64,000 nucleotides of DNA from Parasponia andersonii (Eukaryota > Streptophyta > Magnoliopsida > Rosales > Cannabaceae). Numbering within the stretch: the stretch's first letter is position 1; each line of letters begins with the position of its first letter. Below the pieces are notes generated by a model. That model was not told the origin of the DNA and ran no database searches. It was given only the letters and a program-made list of their open reading frames with translations. The DNA lies in assembly GCA_002914805.1 (NCBI GenBank), contig JXTB01000108.1:948863-1012862 (forward strand), read 5' to 3'. Below are positions 12,217 to 24,387 of the stretch, piece after piece. A program made the translations under genes and the position numbers.

Positions 12217-14441
12217 TGTCACGATCCGAGGCCGGGGTCAATGGCAAAATAGGTATTTCATAAATTAGAAATACCAAAAAGAACTAAATAAAAAGACTCA
12301 ATTCATTCAAAATTTTGCCCAGGGGACTCTAACCTTTCAAAACTGGCATCAACAAAATATTTAAATGAAAATAAAATCTCACAGTTATGCGTCACTCATT
12401 TAACATAGACGGTAAATTAAACAATTATTTTAATAGTCGTACATCACAAATCATCTCACACTCAAACCACTCAAACTCAGACATAAATAATATAAACCGT
12501 GTCCAAATTTCAAATTCTAATTATAAAGTTTAATGAAATCCAAATTCCTACTGAAATTTAAATATTTTACAAGTCTCGTAGGAATTTATCAAATTATAAA
12601 TAACTAGTTGTTCTGTAAATATCTCGATTTATCTCTTCTGATTAAAATTACACTGAGTGTCACCTGAAGGGAAGAAAGGGGTGAGCTAATGTCCAGTAGA
12701 GAATCAATTACAATTTCCTACATATATATAAAATATACTCATGTTGAAGGTCTTGCATGGTCAGTATTCTATTCAAAATATTTCACCAAACTCAAGTAAA
12801 AATCATAGTCCAATGGTCAAATATTTCAAATCATTGTAACATCCACCAAACCAGTACATATCCATTCAAACCAACATATATCCATGTATGCAATCGTGAT
12901 ATCTGAAGTGTCCTAATAGATCACTCGTAAGTCCGAGCCACCTAAAAAGGCGCTGTAAGTCCGATCACCCGATGTAGGGCATCTTATGTCCGATCACCCA
13001 ATGTAAGGTATCGTATGTTCGATCACCCAATGTAGGACTTCGTAAATATGTGAATGTATGCAAATATTTTATAAATAACAGAATAAGGATATGCACCATT
13101 TCCACAAAATCTCAAAATAACCATGCAGCATTTTTTAATCAAATAACTTCCAATCCTCAAAATTGAGTTCTCAAACCATTTTAGATTTTTCTAAAAATTT
13201 CGGCATTACAACAGCTATTTTCTATCAAAACCCCAAAATCCAATATCCTGCCGAAATCAATCCAAAGCAGTATATATGACACGCTAACCAGTGTTACTTG
13301 TCTCCTAGGTAGTTTATATCTTAAATCAGGTCAAAAATAGATATAAACACTAATTTTATAAATTATTTCACGAAATTCTATATTTATTGAAAATATGTAA
13401 AATTCATAAATTAAATTGATTTTTGAATCAAGTAATCGAATCCCTATCTCTATTGAGCACCCAACTAGCGTTACAAGGCTATGGAAAAAGTTTGGCATTG
13501 TTTGGGTGTCGTTTGGAAGAGCGGACGTCGTTTTTGAAACTTTGGTTCCTTGGTTTGAAAACTTGATTTTTAAACGGAGCTTCAAATCATGCAACGGACT
13601 TCACCACTGAATTCAGAGCACCCAAAAACCCTGGGTTAGACATATAATTTGTCAAATTTGGATACAGGCCCTACGACACATAAATCGAGGCAAATCTGAG
13701 CCGTTCGATTTCATTTTTCGGGCCCGTTTCAGAACATAGTCAATATATATCTCATGTTTCACCATTTTTAACGTAGATTCCAAAAATGATATCAGTTTTA
13801 AAATCTAACAGTTCGATCGAAAACTCAATTTCAAAACCAATTACACATAAAACTGTCTAACGAAATTAAAATCAAACGGAGCAAAATCGAGACACGAGGT
13901 ACCTATCATCAGAATGCTCGTGAGGAGACGAGTCCACGGTGACTAGTTTCGCAGCAAACGGTGGAGGAAAAGAATCAGCGGCATTTTTAGCATTTTTTCG
14001 GCGATCGGCGGCTCTGATGGAGCTGGATTTGGTGGCGGAAGCTTCGTCTAGCAGCTGAGAGTCGACGCCGGTCGGTGGCACAGGGCAACGACGGCCGGAG
14101 GTAGCTCAACGGAGCTTCACCAAAAATCGGGTGTTGGGTTTTTCTCTGGGGACCAAATCGAAAAAGAATAGGAAAATATGGGGATTTATGGGTAATTTTT
14201 GTAACTGTAGCGCCACGTATTAACTTCTGGTTAATTGGGCACTGTTTTGCTTATTTACACTTGGACCCAGTTTTCTGAAAATTTTCTCAAAAATACCCTT
14301 GAATAATTACATTTTGACCCCAATTTTCAAACTTTTCTTACATTTTTGCCCAAATTATCCTAGACCCAAATTCGTCCAAATTCTTTTTTTTTTTGGGGTC
14401 AAAAGACCAATTTGTCCTTATAATTTTTATGGGATTTCACA
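12217..14441 (+). mobile_element. Probable solo LTR of a Ty3/gypsy element (2225 bp)
   Basis: It starts TGTCACGATCCG and ends ..GGGATTTCACA, giving the TG..CA termini of an LTR. TGTCACGAYCC starts are common for long chromovirus (Tekay-type) LTRs. Flanks are CCTAC (12212-12216) and CCTAG (14442-14446), a 4/5 match to a 5-bp target duplication. No gag-pol lies inside or beside it in matching orientation, so unequal recombination to a solo LTR is the simplest reading. Minus-strand frames inside (13331-13594, 13872-14081) are not recognised as genes. Orientation is tentative. Confidence 0.6.
12932..13047. repeat. 29-bp tandem repeat inside the solo LTR, about 4 units
   Basis: Three clear 29-bp units start at 12961, 12990 and 13019, each with YCGATCACCCRATGTARG. 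A weaker unit starts at 12932. Tandem arrays of this kind are common in long plant LTRs. Confidence 0.8.
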
Positions 14442-14699
14442 CCTAGTACGGTAATACGATATCAAAATCAACAAAGCATAGCAGGAGATGTGTTATTGCT
14501 GATGAAAACGTCTCAATCAGATCTTGGGTATTCTGTTTGAGACGATTTCAGATATGATCTTGGAAATTCGAGGGACCATACAAAATTCATATATTATTAG
14601 GATCATAATTCCATATTAAGGATTCTTGGCTTTGATGGATTTCTATAATTGGGGGAATTTTGGGAATAGATTGATAAAGTAAATCAGTTCTTTCAATTT

Positions 14700-14930
14700 G
14701 TTGCAATTTGTTGCAGTAGAAGAGGAAAAACAAGCTTTCCTAATGGCTAGAAAATTCAAAGGTTATGTGGTCTATTGGTGGGAGAAAATTCAAAATCAAA
14801 TATTTTTAGAGGGAAAACATAAAATTAGAAGTTAGAGAAAAATGAAATCAAAATTGATTGCTCAATTTTATTTCTCAAGAGTTAAGTCAAATGATGAGCA
14901 AGTGAAATGTAAAAAAATTATTCAAAACAC
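14700..14930 (+). pseudogene. Retrotransposon gag fragment
   Basis: One frame reads EEEKQAF.., then KFKGYVVYWWEKIQ.., an in-frame TAG, and RKMKSKLIAQF. The WW-E-IQ..K..W/RKMK..L..F pattern is that of the Retrotrans_gag domain of plant Ty3/gypsy elements. No start or neighbouring pol was found, so it is a relic. It lies just outside the 3' end of the solo LTR but need not belong to it. Confidence 0.55.
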
Positions 14931-15059
14931 CTTGTCATATCATAGAGCTTATTGGAAGACTTAAAAAAAATTGTAGTTGATGATATTTTTAAAATTTTAA
15001 TTTTCATAGAAAATTCAATCAATAATTTTTGATAGATTTAACACAATGGAAAAATAACT

Positions 15060-16770
15060 AGAGTGTTTTGATCTAATAATAATATATGAGATACATGATT
15101 AGAGACATACTTCTTGCAGATCTGAGACGGCCTAGAATATGATCTCAACTCCCACTAGATCTTCCAAACTATCTTTGTGTATAGTTATACAAGAGAGTAG
15201 TTTCTATATGCTACACAAGAAAAGTTCAAAATAGAAACTACTTATCGATTCACAAAGAAATCAAAGAACAGAATTTGAATTATTCACTTATCTTTGTAAA
15301 TCTTCTCTATCTTAAAAACTAATAGATTTTCGATATGATTTTTGTTACTTGTGAAATAGGTATCTAGAGTCTCCTATTTATGGGCAATAGGAATGAGGTC
15401 TTTATAAGGACTCTAGAGTCCCACACGTCACAATCACTATGCTGTAGGCATGTGGACTCTTTCTTTATTAGGCAAGATTAGACAAAATCAGGTAATTCCA
15501 TTTCCAGGAATATCTTGTTACCTAATTTCACAATTTATAATAATTGATTATCTTGATTTATCTTTTATATTTAGTAATCAATTAAATATTATATTATCAG
15601 TTATTCCTTAATTTGTTAATATTTAATCAACCATAATTAGTATCTAATTATGTCTAGGTTGATTGAACCAAACTAATTAATGGGAATCACAATCAACCTT
15701 TTATATAGAAATTACCATATGAGAAAAGATTGATAACTTAGTGACCAAGCTTACCAATTTTATGTGGAATTTATCAAAATTGAAGCCAATTCTCTCCTAC
15801 TGATTATCTACATACCCATGCCTAGTAATTGGGCTGGGCATGTAGGTCTTAATGTAGTCTAATTCTATTTTGTCTAATTACCATATAATTGGTCTAGTCT
15901 TATAGCAATGTGACCATTGACATAAGTTAGCCTGTGAATCTTAAGAGACATATACAATTGGCTCTTAAATAATTAAACGGGCCTGTTAATTATTTAATTT
16001 CAAGTCCATTCTACTAAAGGACTGAAATTGCACTCCAACTGTCTATGCTACACATTAGAATAATGTCTCATGCCACAATGATTCTTCACTAATACCCCTT
16101 TATATAACATCATAAAAATATAAGCATATGTTTCTTCATCCTTACTATTTTTCTAATGATCATCAATGAACATCTTTCTGACTAAATCAATGTTGATACA
16201 CATAGGTCTAAGACTTATGATCAAGTACCAAAATCTACCAGAAGATGTTATTTCACTAAATTCTATATTGTTAATTGCAACTATATAATTTAACAAATAT
16301 ATTTTACTAAATAGCAGAGAATATTAACTTTGATTGATCTCACTCATTTGTAATTCAAATAAATCCATATTTGTTTACATACAATCACATCTAACTTAAG
16401 ATTTAGAGTAAAGCTAATTACTACCTATGAAATTATTTCCTATTGATATTGTCAATTTCATTTATGATCTAGTTCAATATAAGCTTATTATACCAGTTGA
16501 CTTAAGTTGACCAAGACATGTCAATCTATTCTAAAGTCAGCATTAATATAAATAAACTGCCCAAGCTTATTTATATAGTTATGAACTATTATTAATTAAT
16601 TATAAATAACTTGTATTTATACCTCATATGAATTTATATTGTAATCACATAGATATATATTAATACAATTAAATGAATATTTATTCAAATAACATTATGC
16701 ACAAATTATTAACTTAAAAATAGAAAGTGTTGACATAAAAACAACTACTTTTATGAGCTTCTCCCACTAT
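15060..16770 (-). mobile_element. Possible Ty1/copia-type LTR remnant
   Basis: This is non-coding sequence. Its right edge reads, on the minus strand, AATAGTGGGAGAAGCTC, like the purine-rich tract (GTGGGAGA) that precedes the 3' LTR in many plant copia elements. The following ~1.7 kb of AT-rich text without frames would then be the LTR. No clean TG..CA ends or target duplication were found, so this is a weak call. Confidence 0.3.
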
Positions 16771-16818
16771 TTTCAACGGAGCTTTAATTTCAGACCTTGC
16801 AACTACAGAACATAGGCG

Positions 16819-17905
16819 TTGCAATTTAATGAATTTGAAAATATAGAAGTAGTTGATGAAATTGTTAATAAAGAATTAGAAAAAAAGGACAAAAGCGAAT
16901 CTCAAGTGTGTGCTGCTCAAACTACCATATTAGAGAACATTGCTAAAAATATATCTTGCAATATGAATCCTGGTTTTTTTGTAAAAAATAATGGTTTAGA
17001 AAATATTGTGGAGCAAGCAGAGGTTTCTAAAATTAATAAGGATTCAACATGAGGCATGACTGCCAAGGACTCTTGCAATGTCGGAGAAAATGCTAAACAG
17101 TGGAGTAGTTCTGAATAACTAAAATTGCATACAAAGAGAATTCTGCAGAGAAATGTTTGTTTCCTACTATAGTGAATATATTCTCTATTTTTCATATAAA
17201 AGAAATGGGTCGTCATAGCTGGTCACGGTGGATTTGGAGACCAATTATTAGCTCATTAGCTTAATCACTACAAAATTATTTACATGCTAACAATGTAGAG
17301 AATCAGCTTGATTGTTTCTTACAGAAGGTGTTTGATGGGGAAACTTTCAATCATCAGAAAACTAGTTATATTATTGATCCTTCATTGAATGTGTTTAACA
17401 GATGGCTTGTGCAAAAGATATTTGAAGTTTGTAGTGAAGAAGAAAACATGCACATTGTGCTCTTGTTGATGCTAAAGTATGAAAAACTTAGTTACTTACT
17501 AAGATTTCTTTGACCACACAAGGAATGTGTATATCATTGTATATAGCTGAGGGTCAATTGTTATATGAAACCCAATATTTTGAGCTTCTTAGGACAAGCT
17601 CACGTAGCCTTTAAGATGATGCAAGCCTTGGGATAGATGATAACAATGTTAAAACTAAGTTCTTATGTGAGGAGAAAGTGGAGCCAAGAGATTCATTCTC
17701 TGAGAGGCTTGAATTTCAAAGTGATGGCGTACATTCATTCTCAAGTGTACGTGGAATGGAAAGGACAATTTATAGAAGGCTAAGAAAGATTGTTTTGCTA
17801 CATCAACGGATAAGAGATGAGTTGAAAAGAATATATTCGACTAGTGTTTATCAATATCACATAAAAAAGAAAAATGAAGTTGTCGTTAAAGTTGTCGAAT
17901 TTTAG
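16819..17905 (+). pseudogene. Pumilio-like (PUF repeat) pseudogene fragment
   Basis: Broken plus-strand frames at 16819-17052, 17280-17570 and 17640-17905. The middle part reads ..DCFLQKVFDG.. , IDPSLNVFNRWLVQKIFEVC, SEEENMHIVLLLM and then, after a one-base frame change, KISLTTQGMC. This resembles PUF repeats of plant Pumilio proteins (..DPFGNYLVQK..EVC.., then ISL.T.GT). Typical stacking residues are altered. Several stops and frame changes mean no functional PUF domain. The flanking frames are not recognisable and may be unrelated. Confidence 0.4.
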
Positions 17906-18144
17906 TTTTAAACTTGAGGGTAAGTTTCTTCTTAAGCAGGGGTGAATTGATCTATAAAAAAAGAAATGTGTGGAGTTGTGGAGTATTATTAATCTTCATG
18001 AGGCAACAACTATACTACAAGAAGTTATAGAGTCAGCTCCTCCTCAAGAGAGAGGCAATGATGTTGGGGAATTAGAGTTTCTCTAAAGTAGATGTTTACT
18101 GTTTAAAGTATTTCTTTTTGAAAAAGCAATAACTTCATTAAAGA

Positions 18145-19279
18145 AGAATATCTTTTGCTACAACCTGAGCAATACAAAGAGGAAGTTCTAAATCGTAAAA
18201 TATAACATCTCTAATATTAATACAATTCTTGGCGAGTGAATGGGCCGCTTCGTTCCTAGATTAGGGGGCAAAGCGACAAGAACTACCCTCGCAACTTCTC
18301 AAGAGGGACTTTACATCTCTAGTAATGAGATCATTCGAGGATAGACCACCAGTAGAGTTCACCAAGCCAATAGCCAACTGTGAATTACTTTCAACAAATT
18401 GAATTACGAACCCTTTACAAAGAGCAAAACGACTACCTTCTCTAAGAGCCAATAACTTAACAGTCCACGGCTCAAAAAGGCCATTAATATATTTGCTCAT
18501 AGCAGCATAAACCATACTAGTGATATCTCTTATAATGGCTTTGATTCCAATGAACCCCTGGTTAAAAAAACAAGCAGCATCCACATTTAATTTAAGGCGA
18601 CCTGGAGGGGGTAATTCCCAAGGAATGACATTCATTGCCGAGAATCAAATGGGATTCTCAATTTTGCATTTCGCTAGCTGAAATTCATTTAGAAAGGAAC
18701 CCGCATCATATATAACATCTAAAGGAGTTTTAGAGTATTTGCTGAATACCACATTATTTATTTCTCTCCAAAGAATAGTAGTAAAAGCCTCAAACTTAGC
18801 ATTGGTCAAGCAATCGTACAAAAAAAGAAGGTTACTCAAAGAAGCCCCTCTAAAGAGTTTTATATGGATCCACCAACAATTATATTCCTAAGTAGATGCA
18901 AGGAATTCACACTCAACCAAAGCATACAAGCTAGTTTCCACTGCATCACCACATCGAACACACGAGTTGTTACAAGAAATTCTTTTTTTTTGAAAGATTA
19001 GTCAGCGCAAGAAGAATGTCATGGAAGCTTCTCCAAAAAAAGAATTTAACTTTACTAGGAATGTTGAGATACCATAAGAAATTCCACCAATGAGATAACC
19101 TAGAAGGATGAGAAGGGCCACTTACAAATAAAGCTTCTCTGATTGCATTGTAGCCAGATTTGACGTTGTAGTTACCTTTGGAATCGAAATACCAGGTTAA
19201 GACATCTGGAGGCAGAGATAGTCCCAAAGGAATACGAAAGATGGCATCATTGTCAAAGTCCCAAAAAATGCTGCTAATC
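18145..19279 (-). pseudogene. LINE remnant, 3' half: zinc-binding RT region and RNase H
   Basis: On the minus strand, 19279-18970 encodes the zf-RVT region (SIFWDFDNDAIFRIPLG, then DVLTWYFDSKGNYNVKSGY and HWWNFLW). A linker frame lies at 18839-18645. A plant LINE-type RNase H follows from 18635 (PPPGRLKLNVDAAC..). It runs past an in-frame stop near 18262 to RNEAAHSLAK, ending near 18145. Frameshifts between the parts show it is dead. It continues directly into the half at 22722-23785, from which it is separated by the insertion at 19280-22721. Confidence 0.8.
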
Positions 19280-20206
19280 TATGATATCCTGAATTCTAAA
19301 ACGACACCCAGTTTCTCACATAATTTTGGCATCCAATAATAACATGATTGCATCATATTTTTTTTTATATATATTAATGTCATTTATATATACATATAAT
19401 TTTAAATAGTCATTATATCTATTATTTCTATAACTATTTCTCCTTTAGTAATTTTACAATGAAATGCTTTGAACATTCTCATTGGTACAAGGTTGACATG
19501 TATTTAGTCGATTATTCTAAAGTTAACTACTTGATAAATTATTTGATTAGAAAATATGTGATTATATGAGCTGTTTATAGTAATTCTATAAGAACTAGAA
19601 AATTTTTATATTTTATTAAGTGTTTTGTTTTAGTCCTAATTATTGATCGTGTACACTTGAGAATTCTCTACTGCATGATTATTTTTTTTAGTACTATTTG
19701 TATCCTTATTTATACGTGTAGTCATTTATTTTATTTTAATACAATTAAAAATTATAAGTGGATATATATACTTTTATAAACTAAATTTGTTATGTCGGTT
19801 TAGTCCATGAATAGTATAAATTATTTACTGGATTCTATTCTTACCACTACTAGCCTTCTTTTTTCTTCTTCTCCGTTCCTTTATCTTCTAGTTTATCATA
19901 TACAATCATAAATATAACTAGACCTCTACCAAATTATTTTCGTGCGAAAAGGCATAGTGTATATCCAACTCTTGGTTTCTGATTATAAAAGTATATATGT
20001 ATGTACTATGATTATTAGTGTTAAGTTATATGTGTATATGGAAACTCTATTTTGCTATTAATTATTCGAGATGGTTTAAGCAATCTAAATTTAGTGGACT
20101 AAGCACTAGTGATTTTAATAGATGGTTTTACTTATAAAAAAAATGATTCTTAGCACTGAACTCAAGTTAGTGTCGTTTTTTTTATATGATTTGTTCTCTT
20201 TGCCAC

Positions 20207-20209
<3 letters not shown>

Positions 20210-20244
<35 letters not shown>
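20210..20244. repeat. (TA)n microsatellite
   Basis: Uninterrupted AT dinucleotide run, about 17 units. Similar (TA)n runs occur at about 26602-26634, 31247-31270, 57665-57695, 61526-61551 and 62490-62520. Confidence 0.95.
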
Positions 20245-20246
<2 letters not shown>

Positions 20247-20464
20247 TGGAGAGAAAATTAAACAAATCAAATCCTTGAACTATCCTTGAACTTGCTTTCA
20301 TATCATTTGCGTGGGATATTGTGAGGAATATTCAAAGAAATTATCATTCTCTTATTATATATGTGGGGTCCATTCCTGAACCTTGAACCACGAGAGGGGT
20401 CACGCGGATCGCACGTGATCTCGCCTTCGGCCTTGGGTCTTCCGAATTTAGGGCAGAATCCACC

Positions 20465-20814
20465 NNNNNNNNNNNNNNNNNNNNNNNNNNNNNNNNNNNN
20501 NNNNNNNNNNNNNNNNNNNNNNNNNNNNNNNNNNNNNNNNNNNNNNNNNNNNNNNNNNNNNNNNNNNNNNNNNNNNNNNNNNNNNNNNNNNNNNNNNNNN
20601 NNNNNNNNNNNNNNNNNNNNNNNNNNNNNNNNNNNNNNNNNNNNNNNNNNNNNNNNNNNNNNNNNNNNNNNNNNNNNNNNNNNNNNNNNNNNNNNNNNNN
20701 NNNNNNNNNNNNNNNNNNNNNNNNNNNNNNNNNNNNNNNNNNNNNNNNNNNNNNNNNNNNNNNNNNNNNNNNNNNNNNNNNNNNNNNNNNNNNNNNNNNN
20801 NNNNNNNNNNNNNN
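20465..20814. other. Assembly gap (350 N)
   Basis: Run of N only. Frames drawn across it carry no information. The flanks (20360-20464 and 20815-21060) are GC-richer and look like LTR sequence, so the gap probably reflects a repeat. Confidence 0.99.
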
Positions 20815-22053
20815 AAAACACAAAAAAAAGAGTTAGATATTGAGACTGATATACTTTTCTCCTTACTACCAAAACGCAAAGAAAAACCACTGACTTAAGC
20901 ATCGGAGAGTCTTTGCAGGTGGTCACCCCCGCCTCTCCGATCGAGCTTGGAGTTCAGAAAGATATGAGACAGCAAGGACACGTGAACAGTTGGAGAATCC
21001 AGCATCAGCAATTCAAGACACGTGGATGACTGGTGAGAAACCGCTCCAACAATATATATACTTGTTGGTGGTATTTACTTGAATTAAGTTATGTTGTACG
21101 TATACTAAGCAGAAAGAAAAACATAAATTTTTGATTTGATCATTACTAGTTAATATTTATTTTTGTACTGAATTGAAAATTTTCTACTTGGTACTTTGCT
21201 TTAGAAGTTTGCGCATAAACTTTTCGTGTCTTACATCGATGATTAGTTAATGAGTTTTATTTTAAATTTAAAACTATTTCTAACTATTTTCAAGGATTCT
21301 GTTTTTGTGTGTATTAATAAGTTGAGAGCAAATTACATTTTGTGTCATTAGATTATTTTAATTATATCATTACAATGGTTGATAATTAATTTTCCTTGTC
21401 TCAGCTTTCTATTTGAAGTTTTCGTAAGACTTAGACTTAAAATATCTATGTGATAATTTTTGTAAAGATACATGTATATACGTATTTAGCAAAAGTTAGA
21501 GTTGAACCGAGAAATGAATGTCTCAGGTCTAGTATTGTAAACTGATTTCACATGACTATTTGTGTAAAGTGTGAAAATCAAATTATTCTCAGCCTAAATA
21601 TTTTGTTCCATATTTTACTTTTCTGTCATTAACTTGTAGTTTGTGTTCCCATATTTTGAAACATAATAACAATATAAATATGGACTATATTTTGTCTAAA
21701 TATAGTCCATGTTTATGATTTAAACTTATCTATCATTATGTGCTTAGTGATTATAGAAATTTATCTTTTAAATAATAACAATAATAATAGGCACGCCAAC
21801 TGTACAAAGAGCGAAGAGTATTTCACAAAAAAAATAAATAAATAAAACAAAGAAGTTCAAGATCGAGGTAAGTAACGTCACACCTGCAATGTAAGAAATT
21901 CTCTGTTTCTGTAAATCTGTGGAATCTATGAATATGTGTATATACATATTAGTCATTCTGCTTTGCATGATACATGAACATGTTGTGTATTTATATTGCT
22001 TGACAAGTATTGGTGAATAGGGTGTGGCGGACCAATGCCCAAATGTATGATAT

Positions 22054-22132
22054 GGTTCCTTCGGGGACACTCTGGTTCCTTCGGGAATATTCTGGTCTTT
22101 TCGGGACACTATAGTTCCTTTGGAAACACTCT
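22054..22132. repeat. 20-bp tandem repeat, four units
   Basis: Units of 20, 20, 20 and 19 bp start at 22054, 22074, 22094 and 22114, built on GGTTCCTTCGGGRAYAYTCT. They lie in the LTR-like part of the insertion at 19280-22721. Confidence 0.85.
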
Positions 22133-22721
22133 GACGGCAGTATGGGATGGACCTCTGCTGTACACAGAGGGGATTTTTTGGGGCTCGAGACCTCCATATA
22201 GCTCATGATATGTTATACGCTCTCTGAGTGGCTCAGTATGTAATTCACGGTCTTGTCAGGCAATGCAATATACACATGGATCCCAATCATATAAATATCT
22301 ATTTTCTGTCATATGCACTTTGCATCTGTATATGTTATTTACTGAGTTTTATACTCATTAATATTCTTACATTGCAGAAGATACAGATAATATGTGAGTT
22401 GGAGGAGGAACGCCAACTTTCCGACTGTGGCTTGTGTATATGAGCATTTTGATGCTGTGATTTTCTGATAGACGATTTCGTACCTATTTTGTGTGTGTAC
22501 ATTATGTAAATTTCATGAGAGGCCCACTTTGAGAGGTGTATATATGTATAAATTGCAGTATGTATAATTATGAGTGGAGTTGTCTTTTTTTTTTTTTTTT
22601 CTCTAAAAAGTTTAAAATTTTCTCTTATTTTATCAGTTCTAAGTCGAGTAGTGTCTCCTGATTTCACTAAATAATTATACAAATATCCTTACGTACGTGT
22701 GTGGAATCGGGGGATGTTACA

Positions 22722-23785
22722 TAATCAACTCAAGATTCTAGTGTGAGAATTATTTATGATCAAGTTAGAGATAAATAGATTTTCATTAGCTTCATTCGGA
22801 GGAGTGATTGGTTTAAAGTGGATGGTCTGGGGAGCCAAGGATCTCTAATCACATTGATACAGCTGCCATCCCCGACTCTCCATCTAAGACCCAAGTTAAG
22901 AGCCTCTCTTCCCCATAGAATACTTTGCCAAATGAAAGAGGGGGAGCTTCCTAAACCTGCAGTAGCGAAGGAAGAATCGCGATAATATTTAGCTTTAAGG
23001 ACCTAGTCATAAGGGAAGAAGGATAATAGAGGAGTCTCCAACCCTGTTTAGCAACCATAGCTTTGTTAAAAGTCACAAAATCTCTAAAACCCAGCCCCCA
23101 TCCTTCTTAGGAGCACACAACCTGTCATAACTTCTCTAGTAAATTTTTTGTTTGTCATCATCACACCCCACCAAAATCGAGCAATGAAAGCTTGAATTTC
23201 ATTACATAGCATAATAGGAAGTCTAAAGACCCTTATAGTATAAGTAGGAATTGTCATAGCCATAAATTTATGAGAATCTCTTTTTCTCCCACTGAAAACA
23301 ACTTACTTTTCCATAGTTGAAGCTTTTTCTAAACCTTTTCGTTGATCTCCTAGAAGGCTCTACGTTTGTTTCTTTCTAACAAAGGAGGTAGCTCCAAGTA
23401 TTTGGAGTGAGGGGAACTAGCCAAGAGACCTAAGGACTCTTGAATTTGTCTCTTATCTTCTGGATCAACATTTGAACTGTAGGTAATAGCTGATTTATCA
23501 AAGTTGATCACTTGGCCTGAAGCCATCTCATAAGCATGGAGAAGATGTTTAATAGTAAGGCCATCTCATAAGCATGGAGAAGATGTTTAATAGTAAGGCA
23601 TTCTGCAACGTTAGCTTTGCAAAAAATCAAGCTATCATCTACAAAAAAACAAGTGGTTGACTCTATGGCCACCCCAAGAGCAAGCAAACTCAATTAAATC
23701 GTTGCGAGATTCAGCTTGACCAATCAAGGATGATAGGCCTTTAGCACAAAATAGGATCAAGTATGGTGATAAGGGGCACTTTTGT
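22722..23785 (-). pseudogene. LINE remnant, 5' half: reverse transcriptase C-terminal part
   Basis: On the minus strand it begins abruptly within the RT palm (..CPLSPYLILFCAKGLSSLIG) at about 23785, consistent with 5' truncation. It then has FFVDDSLIFCKANV, the Y/F-x-DD catalytic box. A perfect 38-bp tandem duplication (23523-23560 and 23561-23598) breaks the frame. Further on come KYYRDSSFATAGLGSSPSF and WRVGDGSCINVIRDPWLPRP, typical of plant LINE proteins. Several stops and frameshifts are present. It ends at the TAATC duplication and continues at 19279. Confidence 0.85.
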
Positions 23786-23961
23786 CTCAGTTATAACAAT
23801 CTGTGTTTTAGCTTTTATTTGTTTGGGCTTGGTTTCGGGCTTTTTTTTATTATGTTCATTAGGCCTTATTTATCTTTAGGAGTCTAGCAAAACGGTATTG
23901 TTTTGTACCAACTTAGCTATATGGTTGTAACATATGGATGATGAAGGGATCACAATATTTT

Positions 23962-24387
23962 GGGAAAAGTCTATAAATACCTATTTTTAAAACTACATTT
24001 TTATAAATATTTTTTTTTTATTTTTATTTTATAAATATCCATTTTTATATTTTTTTTTGGAGAAATGTAGACTACAATTATTTTACATATGAAATGAATA
24101 CTATGGTCTACATTTCATGAATAAAAATTTCATGAAATATATACCGTGTCTATATTTCATAAATAAAAATTACACTAAAAATTAGCACACATTTTAAAAT
24201 GTATCTCGTTCATATTTTATATATGAAATGTGTACCTCATGGATAAAATTTACATTGTAAATATGGACCACTCATATTTTGCATTTGAAATATAAACTAT
24301 AAAACAGGTATTTTTGAAAGACAGATTAAAAATTGGTACTTATGAAATAAGTTTCGAAATAGGGGTACTAAGCATAAATTTCTCTAA
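23962..24387 (+). repeat. AT-rich dispersed repeat family, copy 1
   Basis: Shares an ordered set of landmarks with 24893-25385: TATAAATACYYATTT at the start, GAGAAATGTAGAC, AAAAATTACACTAAAAATT, TGTAAATRTGGACCACTCAT, and an end of the form TAAATTTCTCTAA. No coding capacity, and no class assigned. Confidence 0.75.

Larger units (their letters stand above)
19280..22721 (-). mobile_element. LTR-type insertion splitting the LINE (3442 bp)
   Basis: The insertion is bounded by identical TAATC target duplications (19275-19279 and 22722-22726). Removing one copy and the insert rejoins LINE coding sequence (..NLELISSIFWDFDN). Its minus-strand start is TGTAACATCC. The other end, read inward from 19280, is TATGATATCC, differing only by three transitions. 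No gag-pol is visible. The minus-strand sequence from 22721 to about 21850 resembles a long gypsy LTR with a short tandem array, so this may be a solo LTR enlarged by a further insertion around the N gap (20350-21060). That internal part has a CTGACTTAAGCATCGGAG motif typical of another LTR class. Confidence 0.7.

Noticed and set aside
12961-13047. CRISPR-like spaced repeats
   Set aside because: Direct head-to-tail 29-bp units without spacers, in a plant LTR; no CRISPR array is present in the window.
13872-14081. 69-codon minus-strand frame in the solo LTR
   Set aside because: Compatible with GC-richer LTR sequence; no known protein and inside TE boundaries.
20303-20926. Long frames spanning the N run
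   Set aside because: Mostly X; created by the assembly gap.
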